A program made the translations under genes and the position numbers. From Juglans regia (lineage: Eukaryota > Streptophyta > Magnoliopsida > Fagales > Juglandaceae): DNA of 64,000 bases. The notes beneath the pieces are model-generated. The model was given only the letters and a program-made list of their open reading frames with translations, was not told the origin of the DNA and searched no databases. The DNA is taken from NCBI RefSeq assembly GCF_001411555.2, contig NC_049912.1, positions 18,894,341 to 18,958,340 on the forward strand, read 5' to 3'. Positions 30,940 to 43,408 of the stretch are shown here, in pieces; position 1 is the stretch's first letter; each line of letters begins with the position of its first letter.

Positions 30940-33340
30940 CGCTTAATCCTTCTCCCTCACTCTGCTCAAGATCTTGCTATTTATGATGAAAACTATTGCG
31001 TATTTTTTACACACGGTGCTCAAGGTTACAATGGATGTTTCTGAAATGGGTTTATTATAAGATTATTTCTCTCTGGTATATTATATTCAAACAAAAGGAA
31101 AATAATTCAAGTACTATGAAAAAAAACTAATATGTAGCCCACACAAAATAATGGGTGCTGAATCATATCTGTATATGCATACATACTTGTATTTCTATGT
31201 GTATAATGTATACTCATCAAATCCGAGATCATACTTTCAATTATGTTTTGTTCCTTTTTCCTTGTTTTCTGTTTTGCATGTTCTTCTATTTAGTTGTTTA
31301 TTAAAATGTAATTTAAAAATCAAATTGTAACTTCATCTTCTGTTTTTGGTGTTTTCTTTTCAGGTTCTGGGTGGGGGGCTTCAGAGCTTAGCATTTCTTT
31401 CTTTCAACTTTGTAAGTATATGTTTTATTAAGTATTAAGTTTCTTTGTTTTGTTGTGATTTCATGTCTTGATTTATTCATTTATGGTTTAATTGTGTATA
31501 ATTTTATATTCATTAAACTAAGAGCTCTCTATACCTTAAAAAAGAAGTTTACAATAGCATAAAGAACACAACATAGTAAGCATAGGATAGTTTAGGATAT
31601 TTTAAACTAAAAAATTTTATGGATTTCATATTCTTCCTTTCAAAATTTCAGATTTAGGATAGTTTAGTTTGTTACTTTCAAAGTTAGGAAATGTTAGTTA
31701 TATGCACAAGATGTTTACTTAGATTTCTTTATTAGTCTTTTGTAACTTATTGATAGAAAACTGGTGTGAAATATGCAGATCTAGAAGGCAAAACATGATT
31801 TTTTTTTTCCTAATAGTTAACATAAAATAGATTAATAAAGATACGAATGATTACCTTAAACCTAACAAAATTTTAATACCTCCCAACAGCAGAAAGATCA
31901 ATACAATCCGAAATCAAAATAGAGAGGGATTTTGATTTTGGGATTTAGAAGAGAAGATAAACATAAACCATATATTTGAAGAATTAAAAATTGCTGATTA
32001 ATATAGATCAATGCTTTCAACCAGAATAAATCCCTAGTAGCTTCCAACTGCACAAAGATGAATACAAACTCAAGGAAAAATAGAAGCGATGTCTTCGACA
32101 GTGAATGTGTACTTGATGCGTTTGTGTGGATTATTCTTTAAATTTTATTCATTTATATTTATTTTTTTAATATGTAATTATCAATTAGAGAATTGTAACG
32201 TTAATTAGACGAGATTAATGTCTAATAGAGTAAATACAATGAATGATAGAATGCATGTGCATGCAGATGTATTAGTAGGAATTGATTACAAATAAAAGGT
32301 TTGATGGACTTAAATACTTGATTTAGGTTATTGTTAAATTTGAATATGTACAACCTGAATTAGAGATAAATCCGTGAACCGATAATTTCAATGAGTGAAA
32401 ATACAATCGTTCCCTGAGTCATAAATAAGGCATCAACATTGCGTTGTTTAGAATTAACAATTTCAATGGATTTTTCTCATTTCTCATAATTTGAATGAGT
32501 GAAAATTCTTTCATAAATAGGATAATAAATTATTGTTTTCAAATTCAGAAGATAATTTAAGTTATCAATATAGATGCAGTTGTTTAAAATTAACAATCAA
32601 TAATTTATTTTTAAATAGACATAAAACAACCAATAAATTATTGTTTTGAAATTATCAATCAAAATGTAATATTTAATGAAGTTTAATTCAAATATGATGG
32701 TCGATCCATAATAACTTCAATATGTCCGTTACATTCACAGTACACGGACGGATTTAGACGAATGGTGTTAACTTTAACGGAGAAACAACAAAAACCATTA
32801 AAACAAAATTTGCCGTTTAATAGCCAAACATTCAATGGAGTAAGTATTAGGTAGTCCAAATCAAGAATATGCACTATTTAAATTTTATTGCAATCTTTTA
32901 TGTCATTAAAAATTAATTCTTGTATAAATAGTGAATAAGATGAAAATACCACATAATTTATATTTCTAAAATAATCAATGATATTTTTAATCCAATCTCA
33001 GGGAACATAACTTAGCTATAGCGACAGCCTCCACTAATAACCTTATTGACTGATAAAGCAAGTGACACTTTAGATAAACGGTCTAACTATAATGCATCAT
33101 CAACCATTCTAACTTTTAACACTCAGTTATGCAAAATCTTCCTAGTTTTGTATAAAAATCTGTCAACCTCAATCTATAGATAAAATATGGGCTCGAATCA
33201 ATTATTTTGGCTTCATTTATTTATTTTTAATTATATACTCTAGAGAGATTGTAATTGAGTATTTTGTCAGAAAATTATTAAAGCTATCTTACAAAGTAAA
33301 TTTATAAATTAACATATTTTTATATAATACGTTAAGGATT
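29821..33340. other. Long AT-rich stretch without a supported gene
   Basis: Read on both strands; only short low-complexity frames appear. It contains an (AT)n run near 30596-30613 and a CT-rich leader-like region (30730-30960) with a (CT)n microsatellite. A possible exon lies at 31363-31411 (TTTTCAG/GTTCTGGG ... CTTTG/TAAGTA), not tied to any protein. The 30.7-31.4 kb part could be the 5' end of an unrecognised transcript or transposon. Confidence 0.4.
30907..30938. repeat. (CT)n microsatellite
   Basis: About 16 CT units within a pyrimidine-rich stretch. Confidence 0.9.
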
Positions 33341-33519
33341 GTTTGGATGTTGATATGGTTTCATCTCATCCCATATTATCTTATCTCATCTTATTTTATC
33401 ATATATCTACATCCAAATATCATTCAAATATACATTTTTCAATTTCAAAGTTTTAACTTTTTTATCTAATTACTAAAACTTTTCTAAACTTTCAAACAAA
33501 ATACAAAAAACAATTCTGG

Positions 33520-33858
33520 CTTGTTTGGAAATAATCTCATCCTAAAATTCTCCTATCATTTCATCTCATCTCATCCCATCTTCTTTTCAAATATAATTCA
33601 AATACAAAATTTTCAAATTAATCATTACAACTTTTCCAAACTTTCAAACAAAAAATAAAAAATAATTCAATTTTTTAAATCCCAAAACAAAATTTATATT
33701 CTAATAATATTTTAATTTTATAATATTTTTTATTCAATTTTTTCTTTTCTTTCCCAAAACACAAAAAATATTCAGCTCAAATTATTTCACTACTATTCAC
33801 AAATTATCTTAGTACTATTTACAAAATTTTCATCTCATCTCACTCCCCAAACGAGAAC
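33520..33858 (+). mobile_element. MITE cluster member, CTCATCTCAT family, with internal expansion
   Basis: Left end GGCTTGTTTGGAAATAATCTCATC, right end ATCTCATCTCACTCCCCAAACGAG. Ends are inverted repeats and the AT-rich interior is typical. A partial copy also lies just to the left (about 33345-33420, GATTGTTTGGATG ... ACATCCAAAT). Confidence 0.6.
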
Positions 33859-34139
33859 TTTTTCAAATCTCGAAACAAAAATAATATTAAAAAATATATT
33901 CTAATAATATTTGAACTTTATAATATTTTTATTCAATTTTTTTTTTCATTTTCCAAAACCTTATAAAGCATCATAACTCAAACAATTTTACTACTATTTA
34001 CCGATTTATAATTTCATCTAATTTTTCAAGCATCCCCTAAATCTACTTTACAATAAATATAATTTTATACTCTTTGTATTATATCAACTATGTTAATTTA
34101 TAAGTTTACTTTTATAAAATCTCACTAAAGTATATCTAA

Positions 34140-34335
34140 TTTTGGATATAGAAACCATCTCATCTCATCTCATCGTTACAATTTTATCAAATTTTCACGC
34201 AAAATATAATAAACAATTCAACATTTTCAAATCTCAAAACAACAATAATATTACAAAATAATATTCTAACAGTATTTTATTTAACTCATATAAAACCATC
34301 TTATCTCATCTCATCTCACTATCCAAACGAGTCCG
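34140..34335 (+). mobile_element. MITE, CTCATCTCAT family (paralogue of 1350-1545)
   Basis: Same left end (TTTTGGATATAGAAACCATCT) and same flanking context as the element at 1350-1545, showing that the whole block was duplicated with the MITE already in place. Confidence 0.6.
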
Positions 34336-34339
34336 GCAC

Positions 34340-34545
34340 AGTTTGAATTGAGAAACACCCTCAACCCATCTTATCTAGTCTCATTTCATCATTATAACTT
34401 TCATATACTTTCACATAAAATTTAATAAATAATTTAATTTTTTTAAAATCCTAAAATAATAATAATATTAAAAAATAATATTTTAATAATATTTTATTTA
34501 ACTTTTAACTTTTATCTCATCTCAACTCACTATCCAAACCTAACC
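34340..34545 (+). mobile_element. MITE, CTCATCTCAT family (paralogue of 1707-1908)
   Basis: Left end AGTTTGAATTGAGAAACACC, right end CTCACTATCCAAACCTAACC, followed directly by the TTA at 34546-34548. Confidence 0.6.
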
Positions 34546-34548
34546 TTA

Positions 34549-34885
34549 GGCTGCATTTGGTTTCTAAACTCAGCTGAGTTCATTCTAATTTTAAGCTAAA
34601 TCTAACATTTAAACACCCAACTCTCAAATTACTAAACTCATCCCAACTCAAAACTTTCTTATACGTGGGACCCACAATCTTTTTCAACTTAAAACATTTT
34701 TATACGTGAGACCCACAACATTTTTCAATTTTCTATAAAAAGTATTAAACTCATCTTAACGTCCAAACACACTTTAAACTCAGTTTAGATGGCCCCACAT
34801 AACTCTCTTTACTACTAAACTCATTATTATTCATAAAGAACTCAACTGAACTCAATTGAACTCAGCTTAACATCCAAATGCAGTT
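34549..34885 (+). mobile_element. MITE, second Tourist-like family, TTA target duplication
   Basis: Ends GGCTGCATTTGG and CCAAATGCAGTT are inverted, extended by AACTCAGCTGAGTT-like words at both ends. TTA flanks it on both sides (34546-34548 and 34886-34888). The 3-bp TTA duplication is the hallmark of PIF/Harbinger-type MITEs. The interior repeats ACGTGGGACCCACAA-like words. It is absent from the paralogous site near 1910. Confidence 0.8.
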
Positions 34886-34888
34886 TTA

Positions 34889-35098
34889 GGGCAGGTTTGG
34901 GAATGAGATGAGAATTTTGTGTTTTGTTTGAGAGTTTAAAATATTGTGTTTTAGTATTATTATTATTATATTGAGATTTGAAAAAAGTGAATTGAGGTTT
35001 GAAAAAATTGAATTATTTATTATATTTTATATGAAAATTTGAAAAAAGTATAATAATGAGATGGGAATTTTGTGTCTTATCCCACCCCAAACCTGTCC
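34889..35098 (-). mobile_element. MITE, CTCATCTCAT family, TTA target duplication
   Basis: Ends GGGCAGGTTTGGG and CCCCAAACCTGTCC are inverted repeats. TTA flanks both sides (34886-34888 and 35099-35101). It directly abuts the previous MITE through a shared TTA. A partial duplication of its right half plus the flank TCTCCGGTC follows (about 35111-35242). Confidence 0.8.
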
Positions 35099-35110
35099 TT
35101 AGTCTCCGGT

Positions 35111-35242
35111 CGAATTGTGATTTGAAAAAAATTAAATTATTTATTATATTTTATATGAAAATTTTAAAACAATATAATAATAAAATAAAATGAGATGTAA
35201 ATTTTATATCTTGTCCCACTCCAAAACTGCCCTTATTTTCCG
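35111..35242. repeat. Partial tandem duplication of MITE right half plus flank
   Basis: GAATTGTGATTTGAAAAAAA to CCCTTATTTTCCGGTC repeats, with divergence, the sequence just before it (GAATTGAGGTTTGAAAAAAT ... CCTTAGTCTCCGGTC). The unit therefore contains MITE and flank together, which is a duplication and not a fresh insertion. Confidence 0.6.
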
Positions 35243-35339
35243 GTCATTTATTCTAATTTTAATTTAATAAATGTTTATTTATTAAAAAAAAAGAAGTGGC
35301 AATGTAGATACACACCTTCAAGGGCACTCTCGTCACAGA

Positions 35340-37090
35340 TACAGAAAAAGAAAGAAAAATACAGTAAAACGCTTCGTATCGATTGGGAATCTCTTTCCCC
35401 TCCCAGGTTTCTACCGCCTTCTTTTCAAGTCTTCCTTTCTTTCCTTTCTCTTAGGGTTTCTTAGGTGCGTTTCCTCCGCACAGATAAAAAAATGTTACAG
35501 AAGAAAACCTCCTCCTCTCTCTATAATTGATCCAATTCCCCATGGCCTGATTCAGCTCCTCTTTTTTTTGTCTGGTAACAACCTTCGCTGCTCACCTTTT
35601 TTCATTGTTTTTCATTTCTACTCGTGTATTTGTATTGGTAGGGTTCAGTAACACTGTGGTGCTGAAAGGCTTTCAAGTTCAGTTAGTATTCTTTTTCTTT
35701 TTAGTTTCTATTTTTGTTATTCATGGATGAATTTGTGTATCAGCGGGTTAATTTGAGAGTTGACGATCTTGTTTTATAGATTTGCGAGGGAGATTCATTA
35801 TTTACTATTGGGTTGCTAAGCTGGTTTGGATTTGATACTCAAAATTTGCGTTTGTGGCTGAGAGGTTTCTGTCTGCTGTTAGTGACTCTTTTTAGTTTAG
35901 TTTGAACCGTATATGCATGTATAAATACAACCACACCCATATGTATTTAATTGCCAGTTGGAAGCTGCAGCAGATAATTTTAGACTTGGGTGTATGTTTT
36001 GAGGATTGAAAGTGGTATTTGCTTGGTGAGATTCTCTAGCTTCTCTAATAGTTTCTTTCTGCTGTTCTTAGTTCCATATTGAGACCCTTATTGGTACAAT
36101 ATTCTTGTCTGATGGAGGGCTTTGAAATCTTTTAGACTTCCTGAGGTAACTAAAGATGGAGTTCTTCACACACACACACACACACACATCTCTTATTGGA
36201 TTGAAGTTTTCAGATTTTTCCATCTCATAATACAAGATAATGAAATGCAATTGATAAGGAAAGTCAAAGATATTATAAGTACGAAGATGACAAAAAATCT
36301 TAACCATTATTTAAAAATAATGGCTTAGATTGAAGATTTTCACTTTGGAGTTGTGCTAGGAGGTCTAGAGGATCGTAGTCCTATTGGAGGTATTAAGTTG
36401 TTTTGTGATTAGAAGTTGATCTTTCAAGGGTAAGTAGGTGTTAATGTCATTGGGGATAACAAATAACAAATCTGACTGTTTCATTAGGAAGTATTACGTG
36501 TACTTTGAATGAGAGGAATGGTCGCTGTTTTGATAATAGGGAACATTTGATGGGAGGGTTTAGAGATTTTTTCTTTCATACATTGTTACTTTGGGCTTCG
36601 GCTATTGTATTGAATGGGATTAGTTTTAATGAATTTTATGCCGTTTTTCACTGTTCTTAGCTTGTAATTAGGTTTAAATCTTGTATACTTCCCGTGTTCT
36701 TGGGCTTTGCCTAATTATGTGGAGTATTGAATTCTTCTAACTTAGATAAAAAAAAAAAAAAATTATTGCATGGCTTTCTGGGTCTGAAATATACTATTCT
36801 TGCCTCCCCACTTATTCTTCCCTATCATGCCAGTTGCCTTCTTATGCAGTTATTTGAGATGGATGAAAGTCTTAAGCTCCTTTTGGTGGCTTTTATTTGG
36901 GAAGTTAGTTATTTTTTCTTAAGTAGAAGTTGAAGCAAGCTAGGGTTTCCAATAAAATGTTGTCTGCAGTTCAATGTTATGGATCCATCCAGCATGATGT
37001 TCTTTTTAATTATCATTCAGTAGTACGTGTTGAACTCTATTGTATGCTCACCTTTTATTTCTAAATCTTGTGTAGGAGTGGCAGTCTGGA
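35340..37090 (+). other. Presumed leader and 5' UTR introns of the YTH gene
   Basis: From about 35340 the composition changes to leader-like DNA (CTTCCTTTCT-rich, AGGGTTTCTTAGG). A plausible donor is GTCTG/GTAACA at about 35572. The last leader exon begins after TGTGTAG at 37075 and contains GGAGTGGCAGTCTGGA before the ATG at 37091. The intervening 1.5 kb is intronic and holds a (CA)n tract (36166-36189) and a LINE scrap. No transcript start could be fixed. Confidence 0.45.
36420..36764 (+). mobile_element. 5'-truncated LINE (L1-type) 3' end in a YTH leader intron
   Basis: The frame 36499-36660 ends with ERNGRCFDNRE and LLLWASAIVLNGISF, then a stop. This is the familiar C-terminal tail of plant L1 reverse transcriptase ORFs. 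A short 3' UTR and an A-rich tail (about 36749-36764) follow. The left limit is approximate and no target duplication was found. Confidence 0.65.
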
Positions 37091-40000
37091 ATGGAAATGT
37101 ATAATTTTTCTGAACATGGAAACACAGAGACTTATCTGGTACTTTCTTAGTAATTGCTTGAGCTTTTTTACTTTTTAGCCATTATTTAGTCAACTCCTTG
37201 TTCAAATGGTCTTGTGAAGGTCAGTTCTTGTATCAGTTTTGAGTTATTTTGATGTTCTATAACATCTCCATGTCTTGAGTTTTAGATTCAAGGTGCTGAA
37301 TCAAACTCACACTTGACAAGTCCACTACTTGAACAAATTGAAACTATGTACACCGAAGGAGCCCCTGAATTTGTTGTTGATCAGGGCTTGTATTATCCTA
37401 CTGCCACCAACTATGGATATTATTATACAGGTAAATTTAAATGCCCTGTTGTCAGTATACCAGGATTGTGCTTGGTAGTTTCTTACGTCTGCATCATTTA
37501 TTGTGATTAGGATTTGGATCACCCAGTGAATGGGAGGACCACAATAGGGTTTTTGGTGTAGATGGTCCTGATATTCAGTACACGGTAAGTGATCTCTCTC
37601 ACACGCACAAAGCATGTGTCATTAATTGATATTCATTTTTTTTTTTTGTTCTGAACTTAAAATTACTCTGCTTCAGGGTGTGCAAAATGAAAGTTCTCCA
37701 TATGTATATTATACGCCTAGCTATGGATATACACAGTCGCCATACAACCCATACAATCCTTACATACCCGGTGCCATGATAGGTGTTGAAAGTCAATTTG
37801 TTGGGGCACAGCAGTATTACACTCTTCCCCCTTATCAGAACACCGTTTCTTCGCCTGCTTATGTTCCCTTTATTGTTCAACCAGATATTGTCCCTAGTAC
37901 TTCAACTGACTCGTACGATACTGGTGCCTCGATGAATAGACCTGAAGGAAGAAGTGTAAAACACAACTTCAGTTCGGCTACTGGAGCCTTGCCAAGGAAC
38001 TCCGTAAAATCTATTTCGAATCAGAGTAATTCTTTGGTCAGGGTATCAGAAGGCCCAAGAGCTAATGTTGGACCAAGCAAACAATCTGCGATACATGGGA
38101 CTGCTTCTGCTGGTAGTTTTGCCCCTCCAGCTACATCACATGTTCTTGAGGTACAATGTTTGTGCTTAATCAAGCTCTACATATTATCAACCCTACATCT
38201 GTCTCGCCTCCCCCCCTTCCCCAAGAAAAAAAGGAAACGAGCCCTTGCAGTGGGTGTGTTGTGGGTGGGAGTGTCTTCTGAACAACAGAAGTAAAGTATT
38301 TAAATTGTGAAGTTCCCTGTCACCTCCATGGTGTTGATCCTTGCATGAAATTGTATTCCAAGAATGGATGACTAGATGTCCCATACAGAAGGTGCCCTCC
38401 TTAGGGGCCTGTTAGAGCAAGAATAAACAGTAAATTAGGTGAAGTTATCTTGTAAGAGAAATGTTATTCTTGATCCTATATTTTGTCATCTCCAACCACA
38501 CCTCTTATGTGACTGCTATTTAAGTAGTTGACGTGTGAAGCCACTTAAAAATGTGTTGTATCATTAACTGAGGATGACAAGATTTAGGACGGAAAGTTGC
38601 ATTACTCATATTGTAAATGTCTAATTGACGAGTTGTAAATATCTGTTTCAGTTCTCAAATGCTTGGCACTCATTGTTGGTTCTTTCTTTATTTTCGAAGT
38701 TCTGATTTGTAATTTGTATTACAGGTCAGAAATGCCTCTGGCTCATTTCCAGCCGTAGATAATATCTCCAATGGAAAGGTTCGAGTTCATCAAAACCAAT
38801 TGAAAGTAACTCTTCCTGTCAGCAATGGTTTATCTGGCTTTGGATCAAGTGCTTATGGACAGGCTGTAGGGGGTAAGATTCGTTCCAAAATCCATGTCGG
38901 CAGAGCTCTGAATGATGCATTTGGAAGCCCAGATGCATTGGGTGAGCAGAATCGGGGCCCTAGAATTAACAGATCAAAAAGCCAGCTTGCCGGCAAAGCA
39001 TACACAGGAAGGGCAGGAGATGGTAATGCACAGGGAAATATTATTATCTCTATTGATCAGTATAATAAGGATGAATTTCCTGCTGATTACGTGGATGCGA
39101 AATTCTTCATAATAAAATCTTACAGTGAGGATGATGTACACAAGAGCATTAAATATAATGTTTGGTCATCTACACCCCATGGAAACAAGAAGTTGGATAG
39201 TGCTTATGAAGACGCACAGAGACTGGCTGCAGGGAAGCCGAGAGGCTGTCCCATCTTTCTATTCTTTTCTGTGAGTATTTTTATTGTATAGCTTGGCTAT
39301 GTATTGATAATTTTTTACTTCACACGTTTCTTTGTTCTCTACATTCTCTGTCAGCTTTCTGAAGCAGGATTCATCTTCGTGTTTTGATGGTCCATACTTA
39401 TGTTAGATTGTCTTGTACAGGTTAATGCAAGTGGTCAATTCTGTGGTGTTGCAGAGATGGTTGGCCCAGTTGACTTCAATAAGGATATGGCTTTTTGGCA
39501 GCAAGATAAATGGAGTGGGAGCTTCCCTGTGAAGTGGCACGTTATCAAAGATGTCCCAAACACCAATTTTAGGCACATTATTTTAGAAAATAATGAGAAC
39601 AAACCAGTGACTAATAGCAGAGATACACAAGAGGTATATCAAGCTGTTGGTTTTACTGCATTGCATTTCTTTTAGGAAATATGTTGAATGTGGCAACCTC
39701 TTGTGGTTTTAACTTAATTGTATTTTAGTAGGACATCACACTCATGGCTTCACTTATTCAAGTGCTTTATTTTATTTTGTATTGTTTGCTCAATTTTAGT
39801 TGGTTGTGCTATTGGACGAACATGATTTATGATTTGATTGATGTATGAATTTGCTGTTAATACATTTTTTTTATAGGTAATTCACAATAATATAATTTGT
39901 TATACCTTTTAAACAGTATATACATAATGACTTGTATTTGGCGTTGGCTATTCCTTTTTCACCATTCGACTGCACCTAAGACAATATTTTTAAATAAATT

Positions 40001-41172
40001 AGGTGAGTGATTTTTTAAGAGCTTTCACCAATGCTCTTTTATCGGAATATTTTATCTTGCCTCTTTCGTTGTAACCAATTTAATTACAACCCAATCAAAC
40101 CACATTCTACATTCATCATCATTAAATAGCTCCTTCAATTTGAACCGTATTTGTTGGTGAATTAAATTTTATATCTTGCAAATCACAAAGCATTTGGCAG
40201 ATGTGATAGAATATACTGGAAATCATGATGATGGTTTGGTAAAACAATTCAAGTTGAACGCATCACAGTAGAGAAAGGTTGACAATAATTGGTTTGAGGT
40301 TGAGACAATGAGAATTCTTCATTAATACGGATGTAATGGAGAGCACAATCCTAGATAGAGCGGAGTGGAAAAAGAAAAAAGGGATCTGTACAGCCAACCC
40401 CAGGTAGTCAGGGCATGGCTTTGTTGAGTGACTATACTTAATATGCAACATCGTTTACCCTGGATTTGGGATAGTGAGTTTGCCATTTGAAATAGGATGT
40501 TGCAGTTATATTATATTTTGCCTAAAAATTAACCTGTTAAATAATTTTTGTTTTATGCAGGTAATGTATAAAAAAGGTCTGGAGATGTTGAAAGCCTTCA
40601 AAAATTACACGCTAAAGACCTCCTTACTTGATGACTTCATGTACTATGAAAATCGTCAGAAAATCATGGAGGAAGAGAAAGCCAGGTTACTTGTGAAAAG
40701 CTTCGAAGTTCCGTATTTCGTACCTTCATTGAATCCCCCTCGCAGGCTAAATGGTGTTCTTGAGCTACCTCCAAGAGAAGATGAAAAAACTACCAAGCCC
40801 AACAAGGGTTCAAATAGCTCAATAATAAAAACGGGGGTCTCTGCTCCCGAGCAGATTTCTTCTAATTCTTTTGTTATCAACCCAAGTATTGGAGATGGAA
40901 ATGCTGAGCAAATTGCAGTCGAGACAAAAACTGATGTAGTATCTACTTTAAAGATTGGTTCACTTACCATAAGCCCAAAGCAAGCTGAGCCTAAGCCCTT
41001 GCCAGCTGCTAATACTGAACCTGCTGATATTGTCAAAGTAGGCTCAGTGCCCATCAAAGTTAATGGATTTGCAGAAGCTGGTTTTCTAACAGTTGGGACT
41101 ATTCCCCTCGATCGTAGGCCTCTGCAGCTTGACAAGGGGGGTGCTTCTGTTAACAATGGATCCCAACGTTGA
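37091..41172 (+). CDS. YTH-domain protein, ECT-type m6A reader
   Basis: Binds N6-methyladenosine in RNA through a YTH domain; plant ECT proteins act mainly in the cytoplasm on mRNA fate. Coding exons: 37091-37138, 37286-37430, 37511-37584, 37677-38150, 38725-39270, 39421-39633, 40561-41172, all with GT-AG borders and continuous frame, giving 703 residues. Residues 1 to about 360 are low-complexity, rich in Y, P, S, N and Q ([19 protein letters not shown]), typical of ECT proteins and phase-separation prone. The YTH domain spans about 371-510. Its three cage tryptophans are present at 394 (KYNVW), 455 and 460 (FWQQDKW). The C-terminal 190 residues carry three similar patches ([24 protein letters not shown]). 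ATG 37091 is chosen as the first ATG of the exon; 37097 is an in-frame alternative. Long antisense frames opposite the last exons are shadows. Confidence 0.93.
40285..40440 (+). mobile_element. RTE-type LINE 3' fragment in a YTH intron
   Basis: Translation gives LDRAEWKKK, and the DNA has AGCCAACCCCAGGTAGTCAGG ... GGCTTTGTTGAG. This matches the pattern I know for the 3' end of plant RTE-type LINEs, which end in TTG-rich sequence. It is short and decayed. Confidence 0.45.
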
Positions 41173-41639
41173 TGAATGGCAGAGGTTTTTCACAGCGTTA
41201 GTTATTTTGTGAAACTATTGTGTCGGAGGATGCTCTACCTTTTGTGCAGAAAGACTAATGTTCAACATTGAGGATATCATACTCAATAGTGGTTTTATGA
41301 GCTGGTGAATTGCAATACATGTTTCAGATCATCATGATTTGGTTTTCATTCGCTCCACGTTTGCTGCAGTTGTTTTGATCGACACTTATACGGACGTCTT
41401 GATTTTCTGTGAGGTAAGGCTTCCTTTTGTTGCTCTGCCCAAATCAAGTTCAAATACTTTGTAATCTTTTCTTTCGGAATTATTTTTCCGTCTCTTCCAC
41501 TAATATATTCAAGATTTAGGGAAAAAAAAAAAAAGAATTCTCTTTGTTGGTCAATTCGCAATCCTGTGTAATGTTTGTCAATTAACTCGTTTAGACACAT
41601 AAAATTGTTGTTTGGTACGGTAATGGAGTTGGACATATT

Positions 41640-42555
41640 CCTCTTGTTTCATTTTTTTCATTAACATTTGAATGCAATGTGTCCAATATAGTTATTATTA
41701 TTGTTATTTTTGTTATTATAATTTAGTGGTTGATGTTAAGTTGATATTGTGACCCGAATATCACGTAGATCTATGGGGTATCTGGATTAGATGCCGTAAA
41801 AAGCTTTTGTTTGTGACCCACCCTGCAAAGGTCAAGGGAGTCTGCACTTATGCTTGAATGTTCTCCTTCAACTTGATAGTACTTCTGTTAGGTGTAATTT
41901 CAGAGTTGGAGTGAGAACAAAAGATCTGCCGTCAAACTAAATTAGGGCCGTCTATCAGACACAAAAAGTAAGAATTTTTAAATGATAATTATTTAATTTA
42001 ATAACAATGATTGAGATTTTGCCATATTATTATTTTTTCACTACATATTGTCGTGAACCAATTGCTTGCCAGGGATATCTCTCTGATGATGAATTATGTA
42101 ATTCTGGCATTCCACTCTTCTTTTAAGGAGGTATACCTCCAAAATGATACTGTCATAAGATTAAGATTTTTATTACTTTAGTGTTAGTTACTATAATCAT
42201 AATATACGTTTGGTATGTTTCGTGAACTAGGTTTTGAAATTCTTATTTATTTTTATTTCTCGGCAGCCAAGAGGAGCTTTATTGCATTGCCTGTAAATAT
42301 ATGTGGAAATGCGAGTAAGTGTGTATTCAATTTTTGGCAAAACAAGTTTGTTAGATATGCATTGCTGCACATGATGCACGAAGCATATGCACAAGTACTC
42401 ACTTAGCACAAAGCCAATATCAATATAATTGCTTTCATTTATTCTTTTTTTGTTGCCATTTTTGTCACATATAAACAATGCATCAATGCCTGATAATATA
42501 GTTCTTTTCTTTGAGCTTGGGAATATTATCAAAGTCTCTCCTCGAGAAATGTTTT
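41640..42555. other. Intergenic spacer after the YTH gene
   Basis: The 3' UTR of the YTH gene probably ends before about 41700. The rest is AT-rich with no recognised protein or repeat. Short frames on both strands lack family features. Confidence 0.4.
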
Positions 42556-42559
42556 AGCC

Positions 42560-42990
42560 ATGAAAAAATTTTGTTAAAGTAAACTCACAAATTGATGTGG
42601 TTTGATGTAATACATCAGATTGTAAAGTTATTTTTGTTGTAAAGTTATTTTTATTGTAAAGTAGATTTAACATATCAAACCTAAGAGGTTGGTCCAAGTG
42701 TTGAAGGCTTTGGTCTTTGGGTATCACTTCCTTCAAGGTCCAAGATTCAACAACTCATGAGTGCAAATAATTTTTTGGGACTACACTTTCTAGTGAAAAG
42801 TCAGTGATTTAACTTGTTTCGTGTAGGTAAACTTTTGAGAGTACAGTGCACAAGATTTAGATTTACTCTGCAGGGGTGGGTCTCCTTAGAGAGGTTTCCC
42901 AACATAAAAAAAGAGATTTAACATATCACATGAGAGATCATGTCAATTTGCGAGTTTATTTGTGTAAAATCTTTTTGTGAGACTTCTCTC
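42560..42990. mobile_element. Long-TIR MITE (family B) split by a SINE
   Basis: Left half AAGTAAACTCACAAATTGATGTGGTTTGATG, right half CATGTCAATTTGCGAGTTTATTTGTG are the two arms of family B, whose best copy is 53345-53504. The SINE at 42678-42913 lies between them with a 15-bp target duplication. Confidence 0.7.
42678..42913 (+). mobile_element. tRNA-derived SINE, complete, with 15-bp target duplication
   Basis: AGATTTAACATATCA occurs on both sides (42663-42677 and 42914-42928). The body begins AACCTAAGAGGTTGGTCCAA with an A-box-like element (TTGGTCCAAGTGTTGAAGG). A B-box-like GATTCAACAAC follows at about 42744-42754, and the end is a short A tail. These are the internal RNA polymerase III promoter elements of tRNA-derived SINEs. 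Transcription is inferred, not shown. Confidence 0.8.
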
Positions 42991-43408
42991 TTTAACGTGA
43001 TCAAAGCATGTTCCACCTCTTTAGCAAGGGGAAATACAAGTGAGATGAGAAAGAAACATAAAACTAAATGTTATAATGTATCTTAGAAACAGATGCATGT
43101 TAGTAACTTTTGGACGTTTGTCGTATCTATAAAGCAATTCAAAACAAAATGCGTTCGTTCTTTTAGCGTCACTCTTTCGTAATTATGTTTGAAATGTAAG
43201 ATTGTTATAGAACATATTTCTTTGCTTTAGAAAACATCATGGAAATTGGACATATGCATGTTGAGAAATACAATTTTTCATCTTATATTTTAGATTGATG
43301 TTCATATCTTACACAAAAAAGTTTACACACATGGTTTAATGGGATTCATCATCTTGTAGAAGTTTTTTATTCTAAAATAGATTAATGTATTATATAAGGA
43401 AAAATATT

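Noticed and set aside
37599..37880. Minus-strand frames within the YTH gene
   Set aside because: They lie opposite confirmed coding exons and introns and show no family features.
40656..41156. Minus-strand frame of 166 codons
   Set aside because: It is exactly antisense to the last coding exon of the YTH gene and has no independent signals.
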